Positions 27,592-36,678 of a stretch of 46,803 bases of DNA are shown piece after piece. The notes below the pieces were generated by a model. The model was given only the letters and a program-made list of their open reading frames with translations. It was not told where the DNA came from and searched no databases. Position 1 is the first letter of the stretch. Every line of letters begins with the position of its first letter. The translations under genes and the position numbers were made by a program. This DNA is from Saprospiraceae bacterium (GTDB lineage Bacteria; Bacteroidota; Bacteroidia; Chitinophagales; Saprospiraceae): NCBI GenBank assembly GCA_026993525.1, contig JALWSS010000160.1:1-46803 (forward strand), in the 5' to 3' direction.

Positions 27592-28833
27592 ATGGCAAAG
27601 ACCCTGACATTTTCAATTCTGTTGCTTTTGATTTTCACCTGTCCAACCACTGCGACCATGGCACAAGACACCAATGACCCCCTCTGGGAAAAAGCCAACA
27701 AACTCGCCCACAAGTACATCATCGTGGACGGCCACGTGGACCTGCCTTACCGGTTGAATGTCAGAAACTTCCGGCTCACAAAAGAATTCATCGGAATCCC
27801 GGTGCAAACCGACGACGGCGACTTTGATTATGTGCGGGCGAAGAAAGGCGGGCTCAGCTGTCCGTTCATGTCCATCTACATTCCTTCCCGCTACCAGGAA
27901 ACGGGCGGTGCCAAAGAATTTGCCGACTCGCTCATTGATATGGTCAACGGCATCATCGCCGCCCACCCCGACAAATTCGGGCCGGGACTTTCGCCCAAAC
28001 AGGTGTGCAAAAATTTCAAAAAGGGGCTGATATCGCTGCCCATGGGCATGGAAAACGGCGCTCCGGTACAGGAACTTTCAGATGTGGTTTACTTTCAGAA
28101 ACGCGGCATTCGATACATCACCCTTACCCACGCAAAAGACAACAAGATATGTGATTCCAGCTATGACACCACCCACACCTGGAACGGGCTCAGTGAATTT
28201 GGCAAGCAGGTGGTCAGGGAAATGAACCGGGTCGGTATCATGGTTGATGTTTCTCACATTTCCGACTCCGCCTTCTGGCAGGTCATGCAGACTACCGATG
28301 TGCCCTGCATTGCCTCCCACTCTTCCTGCCGGGCTTTTACACCCGGATTTGAGCGCAACATGAACGACGACATGATCGCTGAAATGGGACGCAAAGGTGG
28401 TGTCATCATGGTCAATTTCGGAACCAGCTTTCTGGATGGTGAAATCTCCAAAAACCGTGACCGCATGCGGGAAGAGCTCTCCAAAATACTGGAAGAAAAA
28501 GGCCTCGGCATGAGGGATGAAGCGGCAAAACCCATCATCGAGGAATTCAAAAACAATTTCAAAGCAACACTTTACGCCGATGTGGAACGGGTGGCCGACC
28601 ACATTGACCACATCGTGAAACTCGCCGGCATAGACCACGTCGGTTTCGGCTCCGATTTCGACGGCGTTGGCGATTCATTGCCCGTAGGGCTAAAGGATGT
28701 ATCAGCCTACCCCAACCTGATTTACGCCCTGCTCAAAAGAGGGTATTCCGACAAGGACATCGCTAAAATCTGTTACAAAAACCTCTTCAGGGTCTGGAAG
28801 GCAGTGGAAAAGGCTGCTAAACAAGCCCGTTGA
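27592..28833 (+). CDS. Exported membrane dipeptidase (peptidase M19)
   Basis: ATG 27592 gives MAKTLTFSILLLLIFTCPTT as signal peptide; 413 residues in total. It belongs to the renal-dipeptidase family, which hydrolyses dipeptides, often with D-residues at the C-terminal position, using two zinc ions. Visible signatures are the HxD motif in VDGHVDLPYRLN (His48, Asp50), GMENGAP at the bridging Glu, MVDVSHISD, ASHSSCRAFTPGFERN and VGFGSDFDGVGD. The next gene starts 41 bp later, so the two exported peptidases are probably co-transcribed. Confidence 0.93.
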   Translation: MAKTLTFSILLLLIFTCPTTATMAQDTNDPLWEKANKLAHKYIIVDGHVDLPYRLNVRNFRLTKEFIGIPVQTDDGDFDYVRAKKGGLSCPFMSIYIPSRYQETGGAKEFADSLIDMVNGIIAAHPDKFGPGLSPKQVCKNFKKGLISLPMGMENGAPVQELSDVVYFQKRGIRYITLTHAKDNKICDSSYDTTHTWNGLSEFGKQVVREMNRVGIMVDVSHISDSAFWQVMQTTDVPCIASHSSCRAFTPGFERNMNDDMIAEMGRKGGVIMVNFGTSFLDGEISKNRDRMREELSKILEEKGLGMRDEAAKPIIEEFKNNFKATLYADVERVADHIDHIVKLAGIDHVGFGSDFDGVGDSLPVGLKDVSAYPNLIYALLKRGYSDKDIAKICYKNLFRVWKAVEKAAKQAR

Positions 28834-28874
28834 ACCGACCGGATTTTTCATCTTCAAAAACACAACCCATTTCC

Positions 28875-30182
28875 ATGAATGCTTTCTCCTCGCTGTGCAA
28901 TGCCCTTTTGGCGTTTCTTTTCGTCGCAACATTCAGCCTGAACGCCAATGCCCAGAGCGAACTCGAAAAGGCACTGTACGCCCTGCCGGATGTTGTCTTT
29001 CATGAGATTCAAGCCCCAGAAGGGTTTGAGGCAGCCTATGAACTCCGCATCAAACAACCCATTGACCACCAGCACCCGGAAAAGGGGTACTTCTACCAGC
29101 GGGCCTATCTGACCCACAATGGCTTTGACCGGCCTACCGTCATTGCCACCGAGGGCTACCAAAGGCCCCGAAACAGAATGTACGAACTCACCAGGCTGCT
29201 GGATGCCAACCAACTGGATGTGGAGCACCGCTACTTCGGCGCCAGCATACCCGAAAATGCAGACTGGCAATACCTGAACCTGGAAAATGCCACTGCCGAC
29301 CTGCACCACATCCGTGAACTGTTCGGAGCACTTTACGACGGAAAATGGATCAGCACCGGCATCAGCAAAGGAGGGCAGACCACCGTTTTCTACCGCTACT
29401 TCTACCCCGATGACGTGGATGTGAGCGTGCCCTATGTGGCTCCACTGAACCTGTCCACAGAAGACGAACGTATCTATGCCTTTCTCGACACCGTGGGCAC
29501 CGACGAATGCAGAAAGAAAATCCAGGATTTTCAGAAGGCAGTCTTGAAAAAGAGGGATGAAATACTGCCCCGGCTCTACTGGCAGACCAAAGGCGCCAAA
29601 CTGGATTTCACCTACCTGACCTTTGAGCAGGCTTTTGAATACGCCGTGCTGGAATACTCCTTTTCCTTCTGGCAATGGGGTGCCCATTGCGAAGATATAC
29701 CCGCTCCAAATGCACCGGTGGACACCCTTTTGGAACACCTGCTGTCCGTGTCGGGGCTCGACTTTTTTGCCGATCAAAGCATGAAAGCCTATGCCTCACA
29801 TTACTACCAGGCCGGCACGCAGATGGGATACTATGGCTACAAAACCGAACCCTTCAAAGGCCTGCTGAAGGCGCTGCCCATGCATCCGCACCCCTCGGCC
29901 ATCTTCATGCCCGACAAAATGCCGGTGACCTTCACCGACGAACTCGTGCGAAAGGTGTACAACTGGGTGAACGAGCACGGCAACAACATGATCTATATCA
30001 ATGGCGATGCAGATACGTGGAGCTCTACCGCCGTTCGCCCTTCGGGCAAAACCAACGCGGTGTTTTTCTTCCTTCCGGGAAAAGACCACGGCCAGGCCCG
30101 CATCCGCAACATGACCGAAGCGGAACGCGCAAAATTTGTCAGCACCCTGGAAGCATGGCTGGAAATGGATATTCAGGAGTGA
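28875..30182 (+). CDS. Exported S37-type (PS-10) tripeptidyl aminopeptidase-like protease
   Basis: ATG 28875 gives a signal peptide ending SLNANAQ and a 435-residue product. The sequence fits family S37: LRIKQPIDHQHPEKGYFYQR, ATEGYQRPRN, VEHRYFGASIPENADWQYLN, then the nucleophile elbow TGISKGGQT (Ser164). The charge-relay Asp is in YINGDADTWSS and His in GKDHGQARI. S37 enzymes release tripeptides from the N-terminus of peptides. With the M19 dipeptidase upstream and the M28 peptidase at 44409, it supports a lifestyle based on extracellular protein breakdown. Confidence 0.88.
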   Translation: MNAFSSLCNALLAFLFVATFSLNANAQSELEKALYALPDVVFHEIQAPEGFEAAYELRIKQPIDHQHPEKGYFYQRAYLTHNGFDRPTVIATEGYQRPRNRMYELTRLLDANQLDVEHRYFGASIPENADWQYLNLENATADLHHIRELFGALYDGKWISTGISKGGQTTVFYRYFYPDDVDVSVPYVAPLNLSTEDERIYAFLDTVGTDECRKKIQDFQKAVLKKRDEILPRLYWQTKGAKLDFTYLTFEQAFEYAVLEYSFSFWQWGAHCEDIPAPNAPVDTLLEHLLSVSGLDFFADQSMKAYASHYYQAGTQMGYYGYKTEPFKGLLKALPMHPHPSAIFMPDKMPVTFTDELVRKVYNWVNEHGNNMIYINGDADTWSSTAVRPSGKTNAVFFFLPGKDHGQARIRNMTEAERAKFVSTLEAWLEMDIQE

Positions 30183-30351
30183 GTACCCCGCAACCCGGGG
30201 TGGGTGGAGATTGATCCAGAGTCAAGCTCGGGAGTTGAGAGGGGTTGAGAGAGGTTGAGAGGGGTTGAGAGAAAGACAAACTCCGGAGATGTCTTTAGGG
30301 TAGTACCCCGTATCCAACCCGTCACGTGTCACGTCGTCACGTGTCACGCCA
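30183..30351. repeat. GGGGTTGAGA decamer array, CACGTG words and hairpin
   Basis: In this convergent gap, four decamers (GGGGTTGAGA, with GGAG and GAGG variants) fill 30231-30270. They run into a hairpin, AAAGACA-AA-CTCCGGAG-A-TGTCTTT (30272-30296). Two copies of the palindromic word GTCACGTGTCAC follow (30321-30332, 30336-30347). The last resembles the CGTCACGTT nonamers at 36.5 and 44.1 kb. Confidence 0.75.
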
Positions 30352-32451
30352 CTAATACCCCCCGTGGTACCGGCGCAGGAACCACTCCAGGGAGAGCAGT
30401 CCGAGTAGCAGGAAGAAAATCCATTTCAGGTGGATGACGGAGCGGGTCCGGGTGGTGGCAAAGACCACGGGTTTTAGGTCTTTCTGCAGGAGTTCTTCTG
30501 TGAGGGTTTGCATTTGGCCTGGGCTGTAAAATTTACCGCCGTGGTCTGAGGCCAGGCGGCGCAGCAGGCCGTGATCGGCGGTGGTTTCGTACAACTCCAG
30601 TTGGATGGGTTGCACGCTGAATTTTCCGTTGTAAGTCAGGTTTTGGCCATTGAAATTCACCCGGCCGTTGAAGCGGTAATTGCCAACGGGAAACACACCG
30701 GCTTCCAGGGTGTAACCGTTGGTGGTCTTGTCAAAAGTGTAGTTGAATTCCCTGCCCTCATCGTTGATAATGGTGAGGCTCACGTCCGGTTCGTTCACCA
30801 GTTCGTAGCTCTCGTTGTAAAGCTCGGCATCGAAAGTCACCGGTTCGTTTTCACTGAAGATGTTTTTAGCCACGCTGATCCGGAATCGGCGCTTATCGGC
30901 TTTGACGGTGGCGTATTGCACCGCCTTTCCGACCACTTCGTCAAAAATGTCGTGGTTCTGATTCTGAAGAAAATCAAACAGCCGCCAGCGCCAGAGGCCT
31001 TCTGCCGCCAGCACCACCACCTTTCGGTCGCCATCCTGACCGAAAGCCAGCAGCGGAAATTTCGTGTCCACCTTGCCGATGCGCTGGTTGAGCAGCACTG
31101 TGGCACCTCCCTTCAGTGTAAATTCTCCGAAGGGAGCCACCAGTGGGTTGAACCGGGGCAGTTGTTTGCGAAGCTCTTCGTCAATGGTAAAAAGATTGAA
31201 CCCCTCATTGACGGCGGCCTGCACATCGTTGGGGTTGGTGGTATTGCCCTGAATGTTGAGCACCGGCTGCACCTGGTTGAACCTGGCCAGGTTGGTCTGT
31301 GTACCCACCAGGAACATGGTGGGTATTTTTCGCTGTTCCGCAATGTTGAGCACAGCGCTGGCGTCGTTGGTGCGGCTGGGCAGGTTGTGAAGGATTACAA
31401 AGTCGTATTCAGCCACGTTGAGCTTGTTGATGTTGCGGATCAGCTCTGTGGCCACTTCGTAATTCCGGTTGTTTTCAAGGCTCTGCCGGATGGCAGACAT
31501 ATCGGGATGCGGTGAGTTTCCGACGATGAGGATTTTCTGGCGGGCGTCCAACACCTCCACATAAAACTCACGGTAGTTGTTGGATCGGCTGGCTTCTCCG
31601 TTGACAGGACTTAGACCGACCCGGTAGCGTTGCACCCCTGCCCTGCCGGCTTCCAGTACGTATTCTCTCGTCTCAAAAAAGTCGTTGTTTCCGATCTGTA
31701 CCGTTTCCTGAACGAGGTTGGAGTTGCCGCTGTCGTCAACTTTCGTGATGGTGAGATTGGTGTTGCTGCCGGCACAGTTGCGTGCGGCGATATCTACCTG
31801 CACGCTGAAGCGGTCGCCGAGGTAGGCAATTTTGTTGTGGAACACCCTTTTGAGCACCAGGTCTTTGCGGATTGATGTGTCGCCCAGGCCAATGGTGTAA
31901 ACGGGAGCGTTCAGCTTGTCTGCCAGGTAAAGCGGGTTGCTGCCCTGGTTGTAGATGCCGTCGGTGGCCAACACCAGGGCTCCAAGGTTCTGACCGGCAT
32001 GCAGGTCTGAGACCAGCGAAATGGCTTTTGAAATGTCGGTAACCTTGTCGGCAAATATAAAATCCACCGGTTGGCGCACCTCATCGCCGAATGCGTACTC
32101 TTCCACATCGTATTTCTCACTGAGGGAGCTCTTTGCTTTTTCCCATGCTGTTCTGAAGGCTTCGAGGGTATCGCCTTTCAGCACTGTCCCCAAAGATTCA
32201 GATTGGTCGAGGGCCATGACCACCGTCGGTTTTTTCACATCCTCAACCACCGTTTTCAGCAAGGGCTGGAGCAGCAAAACGGCAATGAGCGCAACAGCCA
32301 GAAAGCGCAATACTGCCAGCCACTTGGGCAAATTGGGATACTGCTCAGAAAAGGTCTTGTCTTTGAAATACAACAGTGCAGCATAACCTGCACCAAGGAA
32401 AATGCACAACAAGAGGTACCAGGCGGGATATTGAAAAGTAAGTGATTCCAT
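30352..32451 (-). CDS. VWA-domain-containing membrane protein
   Basis: The 699-residue protein starts MESLTFQYPAWYLLLCIFLG with two N-terminal membrane helices (residues about 10-28 and 45-63). A von Willebrand A-like domain follows, with the metal-site motif MALDQSESL (DxSxS) and later VLATDGIYNQGSNP. The middle is beta-rich and includes a segment like a glutamine-amidotransferase-type fold (YDFVILHNLPSRT). A final helix near the end (IHLKWIFFLLLGLLSLEWFL) anchors the C-terminus. The layout resembles the Bat/VWA membrane proteins of Bacteroidota, but no MoxR or BatA neighbour is present. The precise role is unknown. Confidence 0.8.
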   Translation of the reverse strand: MESLTFQYPAWYLLLCIFLGAGYAALLYFKDKTFSEQYPNLPKWLAVLRFLAVALIAVLLLQPLLKTVVEDVKKPTVVMALDQSESLGTVLKGDTLEAFRTAWEKAKSSLSEKYDVEEYAFGDEVRQPVDFIFADKVTDISKAISLVSDLHAGQNLGALVLATDGIYNQGSNPLYLADKLNAPVYTIGLGDTSIRKDLVLKRVFHNKIAYLGDRFSVQVDIAARNCAGSNTNLTITKVDDSGNSNLVQETVQIGNNDFFETREYVLEAGRAGVQRYRVGLSPVNGEASRSNNYREFYVEVLDARQKILIVGNSPHPDMSAIRQSLENNRNYEVATELIRNINKLNVAEYDFVILHNLPSRTNDASAVLNIAEQRKIPTMFLVGTQTNLARFNQVQPVLNIQGNTTNPNDVQAAVNEGFNLFTIDEELRKQLPRFNPLVAPFGEFTLKGGATVLLNQRIGKVDTKFPLLAFGQDGDRKVVVLAAEGLWRWRLFDFLQNQNHDIFDEVVGKAVQYATVKADKRRFRISVAKNIFSENEPVTFDAELYNESYELVNEPDVSLTIINDEGREFNYTFDKTTNGYTLEAGVFPVGNYRFNGRVNFNGQNLTYNGKFSVQPIQLELYETTADHGLLRRLASDHGGKFYSPGQMQTLTEELLQKDLKPVVFATTRTRSVIHLKWIFFLLLGLLSLEWFLRRYHGGY

Positions 32452-32736
32452 GCAGGGTCAATGTTTTCCGAAGGCAAACAAACGCTACAAACAACCCAAC
32501 AGTTGCAAGGATGCAGCATTTGTGCTTGCGGTCGGCAAAAATGGGAATTCCCGGCCGCAAATGGAATTCATGCCTGTTGTTCGGTTTTCCGAAGGAAATG
32601 TTGCGAAGCGAATGAACTTCAATCAACAGCGATAAACCAGCCGCAACAATGCACGTTACATACAATGCCTCTCCACCCGAGCCGTTCAGTATTGCCACAC
32701 ATTAGGCAGAATTATTGGAAGTTTGCTTTGGAAGTG

Positions 32737-32799
32737 TTGTTGAAATGTTGATTTGTTGAAATGTTGATTTGTTGAAATGCTGCCCCGAAAGCTTTGGGG
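32737..32799. repeat. Octamer array TTGTTGAA/ATGTTGAT with hairpin
   Basis: Five contiguous octamers alternate TTGTTGAA and ATGTTGAT (32737-32776), followed by a near-palindrome CCCCGAAAGCTTTGGGG (32783-32799). This is the same array-plus-CCCCGA-hairpin plan as the other gaps. 32452-32736 contains nothing I can name. Confidence 0.75.
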
Positions 32800-32860
32800 G
32801 TTGAAGTGTTGATGAAATTGCGCTCCTGCAAATACACCTGACTTAAAATAACTGAGAGAA

Positions 32861-34147
32861 ATGAAAAAAATAATCCTGAGTTTGACCCTGTTGCTGATGA
32901 TGGTCAACATTGGCCGGGCTGCTTTTATGTTGCTGCCAATGGACCTGGAGCAAAGGAACCACCTGAAAGCTTACGGCATCACCTATTGGGTACTGGAACA
33001 CGACGTGGAAGCCTGGTGGCTGCTCAACTACCGGGGCGGAAGCTTTGCCTTCCCGCACACCACCATCTTCGAAAAAGAGTGCCTGACCAGAGGGGTCAGC
33101 TTCGAGATCATCCCCGATGCAGCGTTCAACAACATTCTGGCCCAGATTGCCGATCCGGAAGTGAACATGGACGCCGTAAAGTTGGAAAAGGCACCTAAGA
33201 TAGCCGTTTATACCCCCACCGAAGAATTCATGAGCAACAAAGGCGAAAGCATCCAGCCCTGGGACGACGCCGTGACCCTGGTGCTCACCTATGCCGAAAT
33301 CCCCTTCGACAAAGTTTACGACGAAGAGGTGCTGGCCGACAAACTGGTGGAGTACGACTGGCTGCACCTGCACCACGAGGATTTTACCGGCCAGTACGGA
33401 AAGTTTTACGCCGGCTTCAACGGCCAGGCCTGGTACCGCATCAACCAGAAACTCTCGGAAGAAATGGCCCACCGGAATGGCTTCCGAAAAGTGTCGCAAC
33501 TCAAACTCGCCGTTGCGAAGAAAATCAAGGAATATGTGGTGGGAGGAGGATTCATGTTCGCCATGTGCTCCGCCACCGACACCTACGACATCGCCCTGGC
33601 CGCTGACGGCGTTGACATTTGCGACAAGTACTACGACGGCGACCCCCCCGATCCTCACGCCCAGGAAAAACTCGACTTCAGCAAATGCCTTGCTTTTGAA
33701 AATTTTGAGCTTTCGAAAAACCCGTTGGAGTACGAACACTCCAACATTGACAGCCACTACGGAAGGAACATCCCGCCGGATCAGGACTATTTTACCCTTT
33801 TTGACTTTTCGGCAAAGTGGGACCCCGTGCCCACCATGCTGACCCAATGCCACACCCGCACCGTAAAGGGTTTCATGGGGCAAACCACCGCCTTCAAAAA
33901 GAACGTGATCAAGTCGAATGTGCTGGTGATGGGCGATAACAAGCCCATGAAAGAAGCACGCTACATCCACAGCACCTACGGGCAGGGCTTTTTCACCTTC
34001 TACGGTGGCCACGACCCCGAAGACTACCGCCACTACGTCAACGACCCGGACACCGACCTCGACCTGCACCCAAATTCCCCCGGCTACCGGCTCATCCTGA
34101 ACAATGTGCTCTTCCCGGCTGCCCGGAAAAAGAAGCGCAAAACCTGA
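32861..34147 (+). CDS. Conserved exported protein; possible 'asparagine synthetase B' misannotation
   Basis: The 428-residue protein has a signal peptide (MKKIILSLTLLLMMVNIGRA) and a mixed alpha/beta mature part. Motifs are YGITYWVLEHDVEAWWLLNY, YDWLHLHHEDFTGQYGKFYA, GGGFMFAMCSATDTYDIALA and FTFYGGHDPEDY. From memory, databases label similar Bacteroidota proteins asparagine synthetase B. The sequence gives no support for that: there is no N-terminal Cys nucleophile, no SGGxDS ATP loop, and the protein is exported. The HLHHEDF and GGHDPED segments suggest an amidotransferase-like or ThuA-like fold, but this is a guess. A very long hairpin follows its stop. Confidence 0.75.
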   Translation: MKKIILSLTLLLMMVNIGRAAFMLLPMDLEQRNHLKAYGITYWVLEHDVEAWWLLNYRGGSFAFPHTTIFEKECLTRGVSFEIIPDAAFNNILAQIADPEVNMDAVKLEKAPKIAVYTPTEEFMSNKGESIQPWDDAVTLVLTYAEIPFDKVYDEEVLADKLVEYDWLHLHHEDFTGQYGKFYAGFNGQAWYRINQKLSEEMAHRNGFRKVSQLKLAVAKKIKEYVVGGGFMFAMCSATDTYDIALAADGVDICDKYYDGDPPDPHAQEKLDFSKCLAFENFELSKNPLEYEHSNIDSHYGRNIPPDQDYFTLFDFSAKWDPVPTMLTQCHTRTVKGFMGQTTAFKKNVIKSNVLVMGDNKPMKEARYIHSTYGQGFFTFYGGHDPEDYRHYVNDPDTDLDLHPNSPGYRLILNNVLFPAARKKKRKT

Positions 34148-34150
34148 TTG

Positions 34151-34255
34151 GGAGTAGGGTGTAGGGATGAGGAATGAGGGATGAGGGATGAGCTTGCCCG
34201 GCTGTTCAGCCTGTCCGTCGGCCAGACGGGCCGGGCAAGCTCATCCCTCATCCCT
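34151..34255. repeat. Heptamer array plus 26-bp perfect inverted repeat
   Basis: Six heptamers (GGAGTAG, GGTGTAG, GGATGAG, GAATGAG, GGATGAG, GGATGAG) run from 34151 to 34192, four bases after the stop codon. The arm 34177-34202 (array end plus CTTGCCCGGC) pairs perfectly over 26 bp with 34230-34255, enclosing CCGTCGGCCAGACGG, itself palindromic. It separates two convergent genes and may act as a bidirectional terminator. The same GTCGGCCAGACGGGCC core appears near 37497. Confidence 0.85.
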
Positions 34256-34269
34256 GTTAATTCTCTAAA

Positions 34270-34800
34270 TCACTGCGCCTGCTTTTGCTGAGGTACGGGG
34301 TCTGTCCAGATGTGTCGGAAGATTTCCCAGTCGCCGTTGTTGTTTCTTCGGAAAACATGGAAAAAATTGCCGGTATTGCTGTAGTGGACATTCTGAAACT
34401 CGTAGTCCAGCATGCCTCGGCCCCTGACGAAGGCGTAATTTCCGCTGCCCGTCACTTCCAGCACATTGTTATCCATGCGGTTCACTTTCGGAGGTGAATA
34501 GAGGGGGTTGAACCAGTATCGGTTGATGGCGTCCCGGCCGACGATCTGCTCCTCGCCATGGTGGGGGATCAACACGGCATCCCAGGTATAATGGTATAGA
34601 ATCCTGTCTTTGTCGCCGGCCAGCCAGGCGTTGGCCAGGCTGTTGCATTTTTCGATGATGGCCAGCTTATCAGCTTCGGTCAAGGCTGCTTCCGACGCAC
34701 TGCCATTTGGCTGTTGGCCGCAGGCCGAAAGAAAAGCAAGGGAAATGAAAGGCAAAATTGACCAGCTTGTGCCGGTAAACAGGGAAAAAGACTTACTCAT
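34270..34800 (-). CDS. NTF2-like/SnoaL-type lipoprotein
   Basis: ATG 34800 gives a lipoprotein signal with lipobox FLSAC (Cys27) and a 176-residue product; an upstream in-frame ATG would overlap the neighbouring gene. After a linker, the domain has the DUF4440/SnoaL-like cone fold pattern: CNSLANAWLAGDKDRILYHY, PHHGEEQIVGRDAINRYWF, NYAFVRGRGMLDYE and a final strand pair GNFFHVFRRNNNGDWEIFRH. Such domains bind small ligands or act as simple isomerases; no catalytic residue can be named. It is the last gene of a three-gene minus-strand run. Confidence 0.8.
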   Translation of the reverse strand: MSKSFSLFTGTSWSILPFISLAFLSACGQQPNGSASEAALTEADKLAIIEKCNSLANAWLAGDKDRILYHYTWDAVLIPHHGEEQIVGRDAINRYWFNPLYSPPKVNRMDNNVLEVTGSGNYAFVRGRGMLDYEFQNVHYSNTGNFFHVFRRNNNGDWEIFRHIWTDPVPQQKQAQ

Positions 34801-34834
34801 CGCAGCTGTGGTTTGTTCAATGTTATTTCCTTCG

Positions 34835-35284
34835 TCAAAAACCTGAGGCCTGCAATTTCTTATGTAGCTCATTAACCAGCACCAGGGCAGCGGAGCCGTA
34901 CCAGGGTTTCAGTTCCATCACCAGGCTGCCGGCTTGAATGGCAGGATCAGTTTCGGTCAGGGCCCTGGCCTCTTCAACGGTTGGTACGTTGAAAATATAG
35001 ATGCCCCGCAGTTCCCCATCGTCCAGGAAGGGGCCGGCCAGCACCAGTTTTCCTGCATCGGCCATGCGGCCAATGTTTTCCAGGTGGGCCATTTGCAGTT
35101 TGGTGGCTTCTTCTTTGGAGAGGTCGCGATTGGGGCCGGCTTTGAGGAAAGCCATCACATACTGGCGCATGCCGTACTGGTCGGCACCGGTCTGGCGCAC
35201 CAGGGCCGTATCGGGCTGGCTGTTTCCCTGTTGGCCGAAGGCCGAAAATGAAAGGACAAGAAAGAGAAGTGGAAAGAGTCGCAT
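34835..35284 (-). CDS. Exported YCII-like protein
   Basis: The 149 residues start with a signal peptide (MRLFPLLFLVLSFSAFGQQG). The mature part follows the YCII/muconolactone-isomerase-like ferredoxin fold: YVMAFLKAGPNR, LQMAHLENIGRMADAGKLVL, AGPFLDDGELRGIYIFNV, VEEARALTETDPAIQAGSLV, ELKPWYGS. The AHLENIGRMADAGKL and GPFLDDGELRG pattern with the DPAIQAG segment is very typical. Function in the family is mostly unknown. It lies 34 bp upstream of the NTF2-like gene and 48 bp downstream of the dehydrogenase gene, so an operon is likely. Confidence 0.87.
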   Translation of the reverse strand: MRLFPLLFLVLSFSAFGQQGNSQPDTALVRQTGADQYGMRQYVMAFLKAGPNRDLSKEEATKLQMAHLENIGRMADAGKLVLAGPFLDDGELRGIYIFNVPTVEEARALTETDPAIQAGSLVMELKPWYGSAALVLVNELHKKLQASGF

Positions 35285-35332
35285 GATTTCAGAATTTTAA
35301 AAAAGCGTGGTTGCGAAAATATCAGACAATCT

Positions 35333-36286
35333 TCAGTTGACCACGTTGCGGGGTTGGCCATTGATAAATGCTCTTACATTTTCGACAGATTCGTTGAGCA
35401 GGCGCTGGCGGGCCTCCTTCGTAGCCCAGGCATTGTGGGGGGTGATGATGCAATTATCAAGGGAGAACAGCGGGTGGCCGGCGGGCGGCGGCTCTGCCGC
35501 CATCACGTCCAGGCATGCAGCAGCAATGGTTTTGTTCCTCAATGCCCAAACCAGGTCATCCTCCACCACCAGCCCTCCCCTGCCTGTGTTGATGAGGATG
35601 GCCGTTGGCTTCATCAGCGCCAGGCTTTCACGGTTGATGATGCCCCGGTTCTGCCGGCTCAGGGGAGCGTGCAGGCTGACCACATCGCTGTTTTTCAACA
35701 GTTCTTCAAACCCTGTGAAGGTCACTCCCGGGCGGGCGTCCCGTTCCGGGTGTTTGTGGTGGGCCAGCACCTGCATATCAAGTGCGAGCGCCATGTCGGC
35801 CACTTTGTTTCCAATTTTTCCCAGTCCGTAAATGCCCATCGTTTTGCCTTGCAATTCGGTGGATGGAACGAGGGTGTAGCTCCAGTCAGGATTGGCACTC
35901 CAGCCGCCGGACTTGACATCGGTGTTGTGTTCCGCAATTTTGTTGGTGACGGCCATCAGCAAGGCAAAAACCTGCTGTGCCACCGAAAAAGTTGAATAAC
36001 CCCTCACATTGCTCACAACGATGCCCCGCTCACGGGCCGCTTCAATGTCAACCGCATTGTAGCCGGTGGCCATCACACTGATGAATTTCAGCTCGGGCAA
36101 CCGGTCCATCACCGGCCCGTCAATGATGGTTTTGTTCGTCAGAATGACTTCAGAACCCCTGGCCCGCTCTACGGTCAACTCGGCCGGTGTACGGTCGTAA
36201 ACCCGCACTTCGCCCAATTCACGAAAGGCATCCAGGCTCAGCCGGCCGTGGGTCATGGTGTATGCATCGAGGATGGTGATTTGCAT
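35333..36286 (-). CDS. NAD-dependent D-2-hydroxyacid dehydrogenase (glycerate/hydroxypyruvate type)
   Basis: ATG 36286 gives 317 residues beginning MQITILDAYTMTHGRLSLDA; the frame above runs into repeat DNA. The protein has the two-domain layout of the family. Features are KFISVMATGYNAVDIEAARE, the nucleotide-binding GIYGLGKIGNKVADMA, VSLHAPLSRQNRGIINRE, ILINTGRGGLVVEDDLV and the catalytic His in CIITPHNAWATKEARQR. It should interconvert 2-keto and D-2-hydroxy acids with NAD(P)H; hydroxypyruvate/glycerate is a likely substrate. The repeat block begins about 8 bp upstream of its start codon. Confidence 0.92.
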   Translation of the reverse strand: MQITILDAYTMTHGRLSLDAFRELGEVRVYDRTPAELTVERARGSEVILTNKTIIDGPVMDRLPELKFISVMATGYNAVDIEAARERGIVVSNVRGYSTFSVAQQVFALLMAVTNKIAEHNTDVKSGGWSANPDWSYTLVPSTELQGKTMGIYGLGKIGNKVADMALALDMQVLAHHKHPERDARPGVTFTGFEELLKNSDVVSLHAPLSRQNRGIINRESLALMKPTAILINTGRGGLVVEDDLVWALRNKTIAAACLDVMAAEPPPAGHPLFSLDNCIITPHNAWATKEARQRLLNESVENVRAFINGQPRNVVN

Positions 36287-36287
36287 G

Positions 36288-36610
36288 TTGAGGATTATGA
36301 GGATTATAGGGATTATGAAGGTTGTTGTTCCCAGGGCTTCTCCCGGAATCGGTTGTCGGTTGTCCCCGATAGCCATCGGGGTCGGTTGTCGGTTGGTCCC
36401 GAGCTTGTCTCGGGATTCAACTCTGTTTTCAACTCCTGTTGCGCTGTGGTTTATTAAGGGTTATGGGGATTATGACCCCGATATTTATCGGGGATGAAGG
36501 TTTATCCCGTACGTCCCGTACGTCCCGTTCGTCACGTACGCCCCGTTCGTCACGTTCGTCACACTCATCACGTCCGTCACGCTTGTCACGCTCGTCACGT
36601 TCATCACGCC
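36288..36610 (+). repeat. Composite intergenic repeat, copy R1
   Basis: Modules in order are as follows. First GGATTATGA words, then a degraded CCCGGG-type hairpin near 36335 and GTTGTCG heptamers. Next hairpin CCCCGAT-AGCC-ATCGGGG (36364-36381), more heptamers, and hairpin TCCCGAG-CTTGT-CTCGGGA (36397-36415). Then a unique stretch (36416-36465), GGATTATGA, and hairpin CCCCGAT-ATTT-ATCGGGG (36476-36493). Last come eleven contiguous nonamers of the CGTCACGTT type (36512-36610). The same order occurs in reverse at 44112-44392. It fills the space between the dehydrogenase and plsC. Confidence 0.9.
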
Positions 36611-36620
36611 CAGGAAACGC

Positions 36621-36628
36621 TACCTTTG
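36621..36628 (+). promoter_or_regulatory. Probable -7 element of plsC
   Basis: TACCTTTG fits TAnnTTTG and lies 51 bp before ATG 36679. The expected -33 position (about 36597-36600) falls inside the nonamer array, and no TTTG or TTG is seen there. Confidence 0.45.
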
Positions 36629-36678
36629 CAGCCGCAAAATTGCAAGGGTACAAAAATGCGCAAACAAGCACGCCTGTT

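Noticed and set aside
32843-34069. A 408-codon minus-strand frame opposite the exported protein at 32861
   Set aside because: It is a shadow of the plus-strand gene: valine/glycine/histidine-rich, without signal peptide or family motifs.
34160-34255. Attachment site or integron-like recombination site
   Set aside because: The inverted repeat is long and perfect, but there is no integrase, no cassette array and no core-site motif. It shares arms with other intergenic repeats instead.
36439-36678. An 80-codon N-terminal extension of plsC rich in Ser/Arg
   Set aside because: It is translated nonamer repeat. The family starts at the membrane helix encoded from ATG 36679, and a -7 element lies inside the extension.
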